A DNA stretch of 64,000 nucleotides, taken from Lachnospiraceae bacterium. Lineage in GTDB: Bacteria > Bacillota > Clostridia > Lachnospirales > Lachnospiraceae. The stretch spans positions 1-64,000 of the forward strand of contig JAFUFL010000039.1 of the NCBI GenBank assembly GCA_017469935.1, given 5' to 3'. Position 1 is the first letter of the stretch, and each line of letters opens with the position of its first letter. The notes beneath the pieces were generated by a model. The model was not told the DNA's origin and searched no databases. It saw only the letters and a program-made list of their open reading frames with translations. Positions 52,169 to 59,939 of this stretch are shown piece after piece. The position numbers and the translations under genes were made by a program.

Positions 52169-52777
52169 TTACTTGCCGAGGAAACGGAAAGGCTCCTCGT
52201 CCACAAGGAAATGCATGAGCTGATAGGCACACATGATGGCCACTTTCTCCTCCTTGAGGATCCTGCGCACTTCATCGCGGTCCGCCAGGACGATCTCGAT
52301 ATTCTCGCTGGCCTCCATGAAGCGGTCGCTGATCTCGCCGTCCGTGTACCCGTAAACGGTCGCGCAGGACTCATCGGTGAGGCCCACCGTCGTGAAGCGG
52401 GGTTCCTCAAACATGGGATCCACATCGAGGGGCGTCAGCTTCAGGCCGGTCTCCTCGTGCATCTCCCGGACGGCCGCCTCGCGGTAGTCCTCCCCTTTCT
52501 CCACAAGTCCCGCCGGGAACTCGTAGACATAGTCGCCGATGCAGAAGCGGTACTGGCGGATCAGCACGACTTTGTCGCGCGCCGGCCCGTAGATGCTGTA
52601 GATGATCACGCCGTCCGGATGATTTTCTCCGGTCCGGATCTTGAGCTCGCTCTCGTTTTTGGCGCGGGAAGCGACGTAGTAGTGGGACTGTCTGCCGTTC
52701 TTGTGCGTGACGTCCAGGTCGTAGAGATTGACAAATTTGTTGTTAGTCTTCTGTGTGATCTTGTCAATGGATACCAT
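52169..52777 (-). CDS. NUDIX hydrolase, ADP-ribose pyrophosphatase-like
   Basis: 202 residues. AGGAGG lies eight bases before ATG 52777. The NUDIX box GLVEKGEDYREAAVREMHEE (about 90-110) is complete. The length, the RQYRFCIGDYVYEFPAGLVEKGE stretch upstream of the box and the acidic YGYTDGEISDRFMEASENIE segment match the ADP-ribose pyrophosphatase/NudF group, which cleaves ADP-ribose to AMP and ribose 5-phosphate. No nearby NAD-metabolism genes help define the substrate. It stands between two small repeat or hairpin regions. Confidence 0.88.
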   Translation of the reverse strand: MVSIDKITQKTNNKFVNLYDLDVTHKNGRQSHYYVASRAKNESELKIRTGENHPDGVIIYSIYGPARDKVVLIRQYRFCIGDYVYEFPAGLVEKGEDYREAAVREMHEETGLKLTPLDVDPMFEEPRFTTVGLTDESCATVYGYTDGEISDRFMEASENIEIVLADRDEVRRILKEEKVAIMCAYQLMHFLVDEEPFRFLGK

Positions 52778-52808
52778 CGTGTTGTCCTCCTGATTTTATG
52801 AAGTTTAT

Positions 52809-52876
52809 GGCTCGCGGGCGAGCCGCCGCGCAGTATGCGCCTTACCTTCAAGGCTCGCGGGCGAGCCGCCGCGCAG
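52809..52876. repeat. Two direct GC-rich palindromic repeats
   Basis: A 25-bp unit (GGCTCGC GG GCGAGCC plus GCCGCGCAG) occurs at 52809-52833 and 52852-52876, 43 bp apart and identical. Each half forms a GGCTCGC/GCGAGCC hairpin. They lie between the HelD-type gene's stop and the NUDIX gene's start and resemble REP sequences. Confidence 0.7.
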
Positions 52877-52885
52877 CCATTCACC

Positions 52886-55009
52886 TTAATTTTTAAGCAG
52901 CCCCGTCAGCTCTCCGTCCGCCAGAATGCTCAGCCTCCTGGTCGCCCTCGAGACCGCCGTATACAGCCTGTGTCTCGCCAAAAGATCGTCCGGATACATC
53001 TTCGCATCCGCATCCGGCAGGATCACGCCGTCAAATTCAAGGCCTTTCACCAGATCGAGGGTGATCAGAAAAGTCCCTTTCCCCGGCAGCGCTTGGTTGC
53101 GGCTGATTACCTGCGGCGCCTTGTCGCCCAGAAGTTCCCTGATTTTCTCAAGGCTCCCCCTGTTTCCGCAGATGATGGCCGTGAGCCCTTCTTCCTCCTC
53201 TGCGGCATTAATGAGCGCCTTCAGTCTCCGCAGATAGTCATCGCTGTCCGCGCAGCCCATTTTCACCGGCGCCGTGCCCGGTCTCTGCACCGAAGCCGTG
53301 TTGATCCGCTTCTCCCGCGGCAGAAGTCCCGTGAAGATCTCCGTGATCTCCGGCGACGACCTGTAGCTGGTGAGCAGCGGCAGTTCCACCGCTTCGCGGC
53401 CCTCTTCGCCGAACAGTTCCCGGATTTTTTCAAAGGACACCGTTCCCGGCCGGATTGCCTGGAACTCGTCTCCCAGCATCATAAACTTCGCCCTGTCAAA
53501 ATATCGCCGCAGCACCATCAGCTGAGCCGCCGTGTAGTCCTGCACCTCGTCGATCATGACGTATTTCACGTTTTTGTCGCCCATTCCGGTCAGCAATATT
53601 TTGAGCCAGATCCATTCCGCGCTGCTCAGCTTCTTCCTCTTCGTGAGCCTGCTGCCGATTCTCTCAATATCCAGGAACGAAAAGTGCTCGATCGCGCTGA
53701 ATGCGCCTCCGAATTCGTTCCTGATCCGGTTCTGCTCCCGCATGCCTGGCTCGTCCGTCTCCGCGTAAGGGTCCATGCTGTTGAACGAAGCGCTTCCGGC
53801 TGCACCTGCCTGCTCTCCGGTGCTTCGCTTTTCATTCTCATCCCGCTCCATCCTGCGGATCTTGACCCGGGCGATCTCCGACAGCCGGTCAGCGAGAATG
53901 TGAAGAAGCCGGACGCCGGGCTCGATCTCTGAAAGGCTGTCCGCGACTTTCGCGATCTCTCTGCGGCTGAGGACACATCTGCCCTTCTGCATGATGGGCC
54001 TGAAATCCTCCTCTTCGAGGCGGAGCGACTTGAGGCTTTTCTCTATTTTGCGCAGATCCGATTCCTTTGCAGGCTCGAAGGGCCCCTTGTCGGGCGCCTT
54101 GGCGATGTGGACAAAATCCCTCCAGGTAATGGTCCTGGGATTCTCCTCGCCCAAGTCGGGCAGCACCTGGTCAATATACTGGCGGAACACCGGGTTGATG
54201 GTCAGCAGATAGACCTGCTCCGGCCGCAGGTTCTCCCTCTTGCGGTAGAACAGATAGGCGATCCTCTGCAGCAGGACGGAAGTCTTGCCGCTTCCCGCGA
54301 TCCCGTTGACCAGAAGCACAGGCACATCGCTGCAGCGGATTACCGCGTTCTGCTCCTTCTGGATCGTCGCGGTGATCGCCTTCATCTTGTCCGTGCGGCG
54401 GCTGGCCAGCGACTGCAGAAGCAGCGGATCCTCAATCGCCACCTGCGTGTCAAAAAAGGAATGCAGCCTGTCCTCTTCCAGGTTATACTGCCTGCGCAGC
54501 TGCAGGTCCACGTCCACGCGCCTGCCCTCGACCATGTAGAAAGTCCGGCCGTTGTCCTGATTATAATAGGTCTCGGCGATCGGCGAGCGCCAGTCGATCA
54601 CAAGATGCTCGAAGGCGTTCTCCGACACTCCCGCGCTTCCTATATAGTAGTCCTCCGGCTCTTCTTCCGGGTCAAACTGCAGCGTCACTCTGGCAAAATA
54701 GGGCGCCTTCAGCAGTCTTTTGACCCTGCCCAGCTTCTCCTTCGCCGCGTCCTGCTCGATATTGTACTGGTCAATGGAGTGGCTCATCGCCTCAAACTCG
54801 ATATAAGTCTCCATGGAGTCCGTATCGCTGTCAAAATTCAGCGACAAATTGCTCCTTATATCCTTCTTCTCCTGCGCGGCCTTCTCCGAGATCGACTTGA
54901 TCTTCTCCTCCAGCTCGCTCTCCATCACGCGCAGCCTGCCGTGCGTCTGCGTCAGGTGGGCCTGCTCCTCTTCAAATATTTTCTTCTGAATTCTATCCTG
55001 TTCGTTCAC
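52886..55009 (-). CDS. helD: HelD-type UvrD/Rep superfamily ATPase
   Basis: 707 residues, GTG start at 55009 with GGAG upstream. N-terminal antiparallel coiled coil (1-60 and 85-110), then a helicase core: Walker A GIAGSGKTS (about 232-240), Walker B VMIDEVQDY, DEFQAI, SYRS and the C-terminal SRATRRLSIL. The coiled-coil start plus a 1A-type core with a divergent middle (about 330-430) is the HelD layout rather than UvrD or PcrA. HelD proteins push stalled RNA polymerase off DNA and help recycle it. No adjacent repair gene suggests another role. Confidence 0.87.
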   Translation of the reverse strand: MNEQDRIQKKIFEEEQAHLTQTHGRLRVMESELEEKIKSISEKAAQEKKDIRSNLSLNFDSDTDSMETYIEFEAMSHSIDQYNIEQDAAKEKLGRVKRLLKAPYFARVTLQFDPEEEPEDYYIGSAGVSENAFEHLVIDWRSPIAETYYNQDNGRTFYMVEGRRVDVDLQLRRQYNLEEDRLHSFFDTQVAIEDPLLLQSLASRRTDKMKAITATIQKEQNAVIRCSDVPVLLVNGIAGSGKTSVLLQRIAYLFYRKRENLRPEQVYLLTINPVFRQYIDQVLPDLGEENPRTITWRDFVHIAKAPDKGPFEPAKESDLRKIEKSLKSLRLEEEDFRPIMQKGRCVLSRREIAKVADSLSEIEPGVRLLHILADRLSEIARVKIRRMERDENEKRSTGEQAGAAGSASFNSMDPYAETDEPGMREQNRIRNEFGGAFSAIEHFSFLDIERIGSRLTKRKKLSSAEWIWLKILLTGMGDKNVKYVMIDEVQDYTAAQLMVLRRYFDRAKFMMLGDEFQAIRPGTVSFEKIRELFGEEGREAVELPLLTSYRSSPEITEIFTGLLPREKRINTASVQRPGTAPVKMGCADSDDYLRRLKALINAAEEEEGLTAIICGNRGSLEKIRELLGDKAPQVISRNQALPGKGTFLITLDLVKGLEFDGVILPDADAKMYPDDLLARHRLYTAVSRATRRLSILADGELTGLLKN

Positions 55010-55037
55010 GCGTCACTCCGTTTTTCTTGTGGGCGCC

Positions 55038-55095
55038 TTTTCAGCGGCGCCGGGGCGTTTTCAGCGGCGCCGGGGCTTTTCAGCGGCGCCGGGGC
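55038..55095. repeat. Three tandem 19-bp GC-rich repeats
   Basis: TTTTCAGCGGCGCCGGGGC occurs three times head to tail (55038-55056, 55058-55076, 55077-55095). Each contains the palindrome GGCGCC. They lie just upstream of the HelD-type gene (its start is at 55009), between it and the divergent MocR gene. 55096-55335 holds no other gene. Confidence 0.8.
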
Positions 55096-55335
55096 TTTTC
55101 AAAAGCATCCTCTTCGGCGACAGGGTGCCGCTCATTTTCTGCCGGCTTCCGCTTCGGCGTCGAGGCGCCGCCCCGTAAGTTTGTACATAATATTTAAGTA
55201 TACATCTTCCGACAAAAATAAGGAAGTTTGTGTGAGCATCTGTACCGCGCTTCGTTCTGGATATATAATATTTTTGTTATATGCAGAAATGATATATTCA
55301 GATTCATGGACTGCACAACCATAAAGGAGTCTCCT

Positions 55336-56544
55336 ATGCCCCAGTACAAAATCGATCCCAATCTCAGACAGCCTGCCTACCTGCAGCTCTATAACCAGAT
55401 CCGCAATGACATCACGAGCGGAATCTGCCCCTACCAAAGCAAGCTCCCTTCCAAGAGATTCCTGGCCTCGGAGACCGGCACAAGTGTAATCACCGTCGAG
55501 CACGCCTACGATCTTTTGGCTGACGAAGGCTACATCGAGTCCCGGGAGCGCAGCGGGTACTATGTCATCTACAAAGAAAATGAGTTGTTCCCGGTCGCAC
55601 CTACAGTCGGAGACGGCGGGCAGGCGGGCCTTGGCTCCGCGTACGCGGGGCCCATCAGCCCTGCGAGCGGCAGCTCGGCGCCTGCCGGTGCCTCTGCAAC
55701 CTACGACGGCGCCTTCTCCGACCTCCATGAGATCACTGATATTCCTATCCGCGGACCGATTGTCACCCCTGAGCAGGAACAGTTTCCCTTCAACATTCTC
55801 GCCCGAAAAGCCCGCAAAGTCCTGTCCGAATACGGCGAATCCCTTTTGGAGCGCTCGTCCAACAGCGGAACTGTCCTCCTTCGCGAGGCGATCGCACGAT
55901 ATCTGGCCCGCAGCCGCAGAATAAACGTGAGCCCCGATCAGATCATCATCGGCTCCGGCTCCGAATACCTCTACAACCTGATCGTCCAGATCCTCGGCCG
56001 CGAGCGCACTTTCGCTCTGGAGGATCCCTCCTACGAGAAGATCCGGCTCGTCTACGAGGCCAGCGGTGTGCACTGCGAGCTCCTGCCCATGGACCGCGAG
56101 GGCGTTCGCCTAAGCGCGCTGCGTAGCTCGGAGGCGACTGTCCTGCACGTCACACCCTTCAACAGCTATCCCAGCGGCATCACTGCCACGGCTTCCAGGC
56201 GCGCAGGTTATATCAAATGGGCCTCGTCCAAAGACAGGTTCATCATCGAAGACGACTTTGACTCCGAGTTCTCCATGTCCACCAAGGCGGAGGACACCCT
56301 CTTCTCCCTCGAGCCGCAGCGCAGCGTGATCTACATGAATACCTTCACGCGCACCATCTCACCGGCGGTCCGCGTCGGCTACATGGTCCTTCCCGCTGAG
56401 CAGTGTGCTGCCATGATAGAGAAGATCTCCATCTACTCCTGCACCGTTCCCGTCTTCACCCAGCACCTTTTGGCGGAGCTGATCGACAGCGGCGACTTCG
56501 AGCGTCACATTAACCGCGTGCGGCGCCGCAGGCGACGAGTGTGA
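55336..56544 (+). pseudogene. MocR/PdxR-type regulator, truncated and lacking the PLP lysine
   Basis: 402 residues from the ATG at 55336, with AAGGAG eight bases upstream. N-terminal GntR winged helix (PAYLQLYNQIRNDITSG through GYIESRERSGYY, 10-75), a linker rich in Gly/Ala/Ser, then a fold-type-I aminotransferase-like domain (from about 135). Two oddities: FTRTISP, where family members have F-S-K-T, puts Arg (codon CGC at 56350-56352) at the pyridoxal-phosphate lysine; and the protein stops at about residue 402 with RRRRRRV, some 60-100 residues before the usual end. The stop codon lies at the border of the palindromic repeat at 56540-56685. I call it a disrupted gene, though a truncated yet functional DNA-binding protein is possible. 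Confidence 0.7.
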
Positions 56545-56685
56545 CAGGGGGACGTATCAAGTGACACATTTTTTGTGTCAAGGGGACGTATCAGGTGACA
56601 CATTTTTGTTCCAAAATGTGTCACCTGATACGTCCCTTTTGACACAAATTCCAAAATGTGTCACTTGATACGTCCCCCTGACACA
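56540..56685. repeat. Long palindromic repeat that cuts off the MocR gene
   Basis: The outer arms are TGTGACAGGGGGACGTATCA... and the rc-related ...TGATACGTCCCCCTGACACA, with inner arms GGGGACGTATCAGGTGACAC and GTGTCACCTGATACGTCCC around TTTTTGTTCCAAAA. Two nested near-perfect inverted repeats give a stem of about 65 bp. The right half (56649-56685) recurs exactly at 58833-58869. It looks like a non-coding mobile or REP-type element. Confidence 0.8.
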
Positions 56686-56696
56686 CCCTGACACAC

Positions 56697-56744
56697 AAAA
56701 AAACCGGGACCGTGAGTACGGCCCCTCGACCGACTCACGCCCGG
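56697..56744 (-). terminator. Terminator overlapping the stop of the DUF2828 gene
   Basis: Minus strand CCGGGCGTGAGT, 15-base loop, ACTCACGGTCCCGG, then seven T residues. The stop codon (56735-56737) lies within the left stem. Confidence 0.75.
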
Positions 56745-58237
56745 ATCATTTGATATCGCTCGCTGCCGAGCACGCGGAGCATGTGCTCCATCGGCGTAAT
56801 ATTCCCGTTATAACTGTGCTCCATTCCACATGTCGAAGCTCCGCTCGACAAAGCTGTTCCCAGCGTATCCGCCCTAACCGGCGTCTGCATCTGCCAGCTG
56901 TTTACATTGTGGAACACAATGGCGGGCATCTGATAACCATTCATTTCAAACTGCTCTTTGGCGTTATCATACACCGTGTTGTTCGCATCATGCACGCACC
57001 AGTTAAATTCCATATCCGAAAAAATATAGATCACCGACGGCAGTTCTTCCTGCTTCACATTGTATTTCACTGCGGTTTGCAGAATCAGGTCAAAAACAGC
57101 TTCCAGGTTCGTACTTCCGCCCCACGGCAGTGTACTGATGTACCTCAGTTTGTCGCGCAGGTTCGCGCCTTTGATCTCAACAAGGTGCGGCGTGCTCTCG
57201 AAGGTGATCAGGCGATTGTGGAAATATCCCCTGCACCTCTCCGCGCAGTACAGTCCCATCGACTGTGAGATCAGAGCGGGCACCAGCGACCCCCTGCCAC
57301 AATACATGGAGCCCGATGTATCAACAACGCTGATGGCATTCGCGTCAGCCACCGCTCCCGGCAGATGCTTCCACAGCAGTTCTAACGTCTCCTGCCCCTC
57401 AGGATTTGCTGAGAACTCAAAATAGTACTCGGAAAAGAAAGGCCTCAGCACTTCATACGGAAACAGCGTGCCCGCATGGATCTTCTTTTCCCCCGCGCCC
57501 ACGCCGGTCAGGAACTCCTCATAGCGTTTCCCATCCTGACGCTTGAACGCCTTGCGATACTTCAGCATCGCCTGCGCCGGCACAGCCTCGTAATTGACAT
57601 TGTCCGGCTGCTTTTTCGTCAGCTGGCACTCCGTCAGTCCGATGCGCGCCCGGAGCGCCGTCACCCGCCGCCGATACTCTTTTTTGTCCATCTCCAGTGC
57701 GCTCATCAGTCTTTGCGCGTTCCTGCGTGTGCGCGGGCTGGAGGTGTTGTCCGAGGGCATCCACTTTGCCAAAAGAGAGATGTGCGCATTTTCTTCTCCC
57801 CCCTTCCGGCGTTTCAGCGCGTCCTCATCTTCTTCCAGCTGCTTCCTGATCATCCGGACCATCTCTGTCTGGGCCGGTGTATCCAGAAGACAAAGCAGAT
57901 CGTCCCATCTTCCAAATTCAGCTATGTAAGGTACATTCTTTGCGGCAGATTCCGGCCAGACGGTTGCCACGTGCCGCAGCAGTGTGCGAAAAAGCTTTCG
58001 CTCGCCCATACCGCCTCGAATGTCGCGCAGATAAAAGAGCAGCTTCATCGCAAGGTCCGGTTTCTCAATGTACGCTCGTTCAAAGAGCTTGATCTGCTCC
58101 TTACGGCTGCGATACCGCATTCCGCCCGCCACGGCAAAGAAGTCCAGACATGCATCACCGCTGCTTTCATGCGTTTTGGCTCCATTGAGCGTAAGTGTAT
58201 AATCGGCTTCTTCTGCCAGCTCGTCCCAATAGTTCAT
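56735..58237 (-). CDS. DUF2828 family protein with von Willebrand A domain
   Basis: 500 residues from the ATG at 58237 (MNYWDELAEEADYTL), with GAGAGGA upstream; the 109 codons open before it look non-coding. The N-terminal part is helical and holds the DUF2828 signature KLLFYLRDIRGGMGERKLFRTLL and FGRWDDLL. The C-terminal part is a von Willebrand A fold: VVDTSGSM (about 300-308) supplies the DxSxS metal site and IYIFSDMEFN a second conserved strand. The arrangement recalls Ro60/TROVE proteins (helical ring plus vWA), which bind small RNAs, but RNA binding by DUF2828 is inference. It is a lone gene, bracketed by two copies of a 37-bp repeat, which suggests acquired cargo. Confidence 0.83.
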   Translation of the reverse strand: MNYWDELAEEADYTLTLNGAKTHESSGDACLDFFAVAGGMRYRSRKEQIKLFERAYIEKPDLAMKLLFYLRDIRGGMGERKLFRTLLRHVATVWPESAAKNVPYIAEFGRWDDLLCLLDTPAQTEMVRMIRKQLEEDEDALKRRKGGEENAHISLLAKWMPSDNTSSPRTRRNAQRLMSALEMDKKEYRRRVTALRARIGLTECQLTKKQPDNVNYEAVPAQAMLKYRKAFKRQDGKRYEEFLTGVGAGEKKIHAGTLFPYEVLRPFFSEYYFEFSANPEGQETLELLWKHLPGAVADANAISVVDTSGSMYCGRGSLVPALISQSMGLYCAERCRGYFHNRLITFESTPHLVEIKGANLRDKLRYISTLPWGGSTNLEAVFDLILQTAVKYNVKQEELPSVIYIFSDMEFNWCVHDANNTVYDNAKEQFEMNGYQMPAIVFHNVNSWQMQTPVRADTLGTALSSGASTCGMEHSYNGNITPMEHMLRVLGSERYQMIRA

Positions 58238-58832
58238 CCGGTATCCTCTCTGTTTAGGAATGTTTTGGCAGAGAATGCATCCCGTCGCCCGGACGCTGTA
58301 CCGCTCACCTGATGTGTTTGGAGTAACTGCCCCATGTTTACTGTTCCGTATCACACGGGTCAGCCCACATCCTGCCTGCGTCTTTGCTCCTGAACGGCGG
58401 TCTGCACGTCGGTCGTGGTGAACGCCATGGTGAACTTGGGCAAAGAACCGGATCATGCAGACGCGATTGAGAATTATGCCTCGAAAAAAGAATTTGTATC
58501 TGTCAGATATCCAACGGAGACTGTGCCTCCTCTCGGAACAGTTCGGATGGTTGTTTGCGAGTGCCACACGACCTACACGTTTCCACCTGCAATTCCTTCT
58601 CTTGCACAGTGGTTTTTCCTCTGACAGCGCTGCTGTATGCGCCTTTATCCGGCCGGAAAACCTTTGTTCATCATCAAGCCTGTTCTCTGCCTGGCTTCTT
58701 TCTCAGAACTTTATCGTTCCCTGTCGATGATCTTATGATAGCAGAGACAATGTCCGGTTTCCCTAAACCTGTCGTTTAAGTTTGATAAGGCCGGCTTTCC
58801 GGCTATTTGTATTGCAGGATGCAGTCCAAATA
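58238..58832. other. 595-bp non-coding region upstream of the DUF2828 gene
   Basis: No convincing gene. Short open stretches on both strands lack ribosome sites. Hairpins seen: AGTAA / TTACT near 58321-58345, CTCTG / CAGAG (58252-58276) just before the ribosome site of the DUF2828 gene, and GCCGG / CCGGC at 58789-58802. It could carry a structured RNA, but I cannot demonstrate one. Confidence 0.4.
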
Positions 58833-58869
58833 TTCCAAAATGTGTCACTTGATACGTCCCCCTGACACA
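58833..58869. repeat. 37-bp repeat, second copy of the MocR-side element's right half
   Basis: Identical over 37 bases to 56649-56685 and in the same orientation (starts TTCCAAAATGTGTCACTTGA, ends CCCCCTGACACA). With the first copy it brackets the DUF2828 locus. It ends 55 bases before the argC start, so it also lies in the argC leader or promoter. Confidence 0.8.
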
Positions 58870-58924
58870 GATTTTATGATATGATTAGCATCGATATTTC
58901 GTAACTGACAGAAAGGAACTGAGC

Positions 58925-59863
58925 ATGAGCAAAACAAAAGTATACATAGACGGACAGAGCGGCACTACCGGCCTCCAGATCTTTGACAGGATCGGATCCA
59001 GAGACGACCTGGAGCTGATGCGCATCGACGAGGACAAGCGCCACGACAACGAAGAGCGCCGCAAATTCCTCAACGCAGCCGACATCGTCTTTTTGTGTCT
59101 GCCTGACGCAGGCGCCATCGAGGCCGTCTCCCTGATCGACAACCCGAACGTCCGCGTCATCGACGCTTCCACCGCCCACCGCACGGCCGACGGCTGGACC
59201 TACGGCTTCCCGGAGCTCTCCGCCGACCAGCGCGCCGCCATCGCCTCCAGCCACAGGGTCGCCAATCCCGGCTGCCACGCGACCGGCTTCATCTCCTGCG
59301 CGGCTCCCCTGATCCGCATGGGCGTCGTCCCGGCCTCCTATCCGCTCACCTGCTTCTCCCTGACCGGCTACTCCGGCGGCGGCAAGAAGATGATCGCGAA
59401 CTACGAGTCCCCTGACAAGGCGCAGTCCCTGTTCGCGCCCGGCATCTACGGCTTGACTCTGAAGCACAAGCACATCCCTGAGATGTCAAAAGTCTGCGCC
59501 CTCGAGACTCCTCCCGTTTTCCTTCCTGTTGTCGACGACTACTACAAGGGAATGGCGACCACCATCATGCTGCACAACCGCCTGCTGCCCGGCGCTCCCA
59601 CCGCGCAGGACATCTGCGAAAAACTGCAGGACTACTACAAAGACGCACACTTCGTGAGCGTCATGCCCTTCGGCACAAACGGCACAACACTTTATGCCAA
59701 TGAACTCGCCGGCACAAACCACCTCAAAATAGTGGTCTGCGGCCACGAAGACCAGACCAGTGTCACTGCCCTCTTCGACAACCTGGGCAAAGGTGCCTCC
59801 GGCGCCGCCGTCCAGAACATGAACATCATGCTGGGCATCGATGAGGCGACAGGGTTGGAGTGA
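58925..59863 (+). CDS. argC: N-acetyl-gamma-glutamyl-phosphate reductase
   Basis: 312 residues, the length of the short (type 2) ArgC group. Nucleotide-binding start GQSGTTG (10-16), active-site Cys117 in ANPGCHATG, and the conserved TGYSGGGKK loop. It reduces N-acetyl-glutamyl phosphate to the semialdehyde with NADPH, the third step of arginine synthesis, in the cytoplasm. AGAAAGGAACTGAGC precedes ATG 58925. It stands alone, without argJ, argB or argD, and its upstream DNA contains the 37-bp repeat. No ArgR-like box was recognised. Confidence 0.95.
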   Translation: MSKTKVYIDGQSGTTGLQIFDRIGSRDDLELMRIDEDKRHDNEERRKFLNAADIVFLCLPDAGAIEAVSLIDNPNVRVIDASTAHRTADGWTYGFPELSADQRAAIASSHRVANPGCHATGFISCAAPLIRMGVVPASYPLTCFSLTGYSGGGKKMIANYESPDKAQSLFAPGIYGLTLKHKHIPEMSKVCALETPPVFLPVVDDYYKGMATTIMLHNRLLPGAPTAQDICEKLQDYYKDAHFVSVMPFGTNGTTLYANELAGTNHLKIVVCGHEDQTSVTALFDNLGKGASGAAVQNMNIMLGIDEATGLE

Positions 59864-59895
59864 TTTGTTGGGGTGAGTTTGGTGTACGACCAAAC

Positions 59896-59929
59896 GGGGC
59901 AGCCACATTTATCCAATGTGACTGCCCCG
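59896..59929. terminator. Shared hairpin between argC and lon
   Basis: CGGGGCAG, CC, CACATT, TATCC loop, AATGTG, A, CTGCCCCG between two convergent genes. It lies 30 bases after argC and 10 bases after the lon stop. Neither side has a clear T-run, so it is a moderate candidate. Confidence 0.6.
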
Positions 59930-59939
59930 CATAGCATCA

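Noticed and set aside
48942-52801. Two plus-strand frames of over 550 codons opposite the esterase, DUF6320, acyltransferase and NUDIX genes
   Set aside because: Antisense shadows; the minus-strand genes have motifs, ribosome sites and overlapping starts and stops.
55132-56073. A 313-codon minus-strand frame opposite the MocR-type gene
   Set aside because: The plus strand carries the GntR winged-helix and aminotransferase motifs. The minus frame has none.
58415-58624. A 69-codon plus-strand frame upstream of argC
   Set aside because: No ribosome site, no domain, overlaps a region with no support as coding.
58238-58832. Bacterial Y RNA (YrlA-like) upstream of the DUF2828 gene
   Set aside because: No tRNA-like T-arm (GGTTCGA) or other Y RNA landmark could be identified, so it is kept only as a suggestion within a finding.
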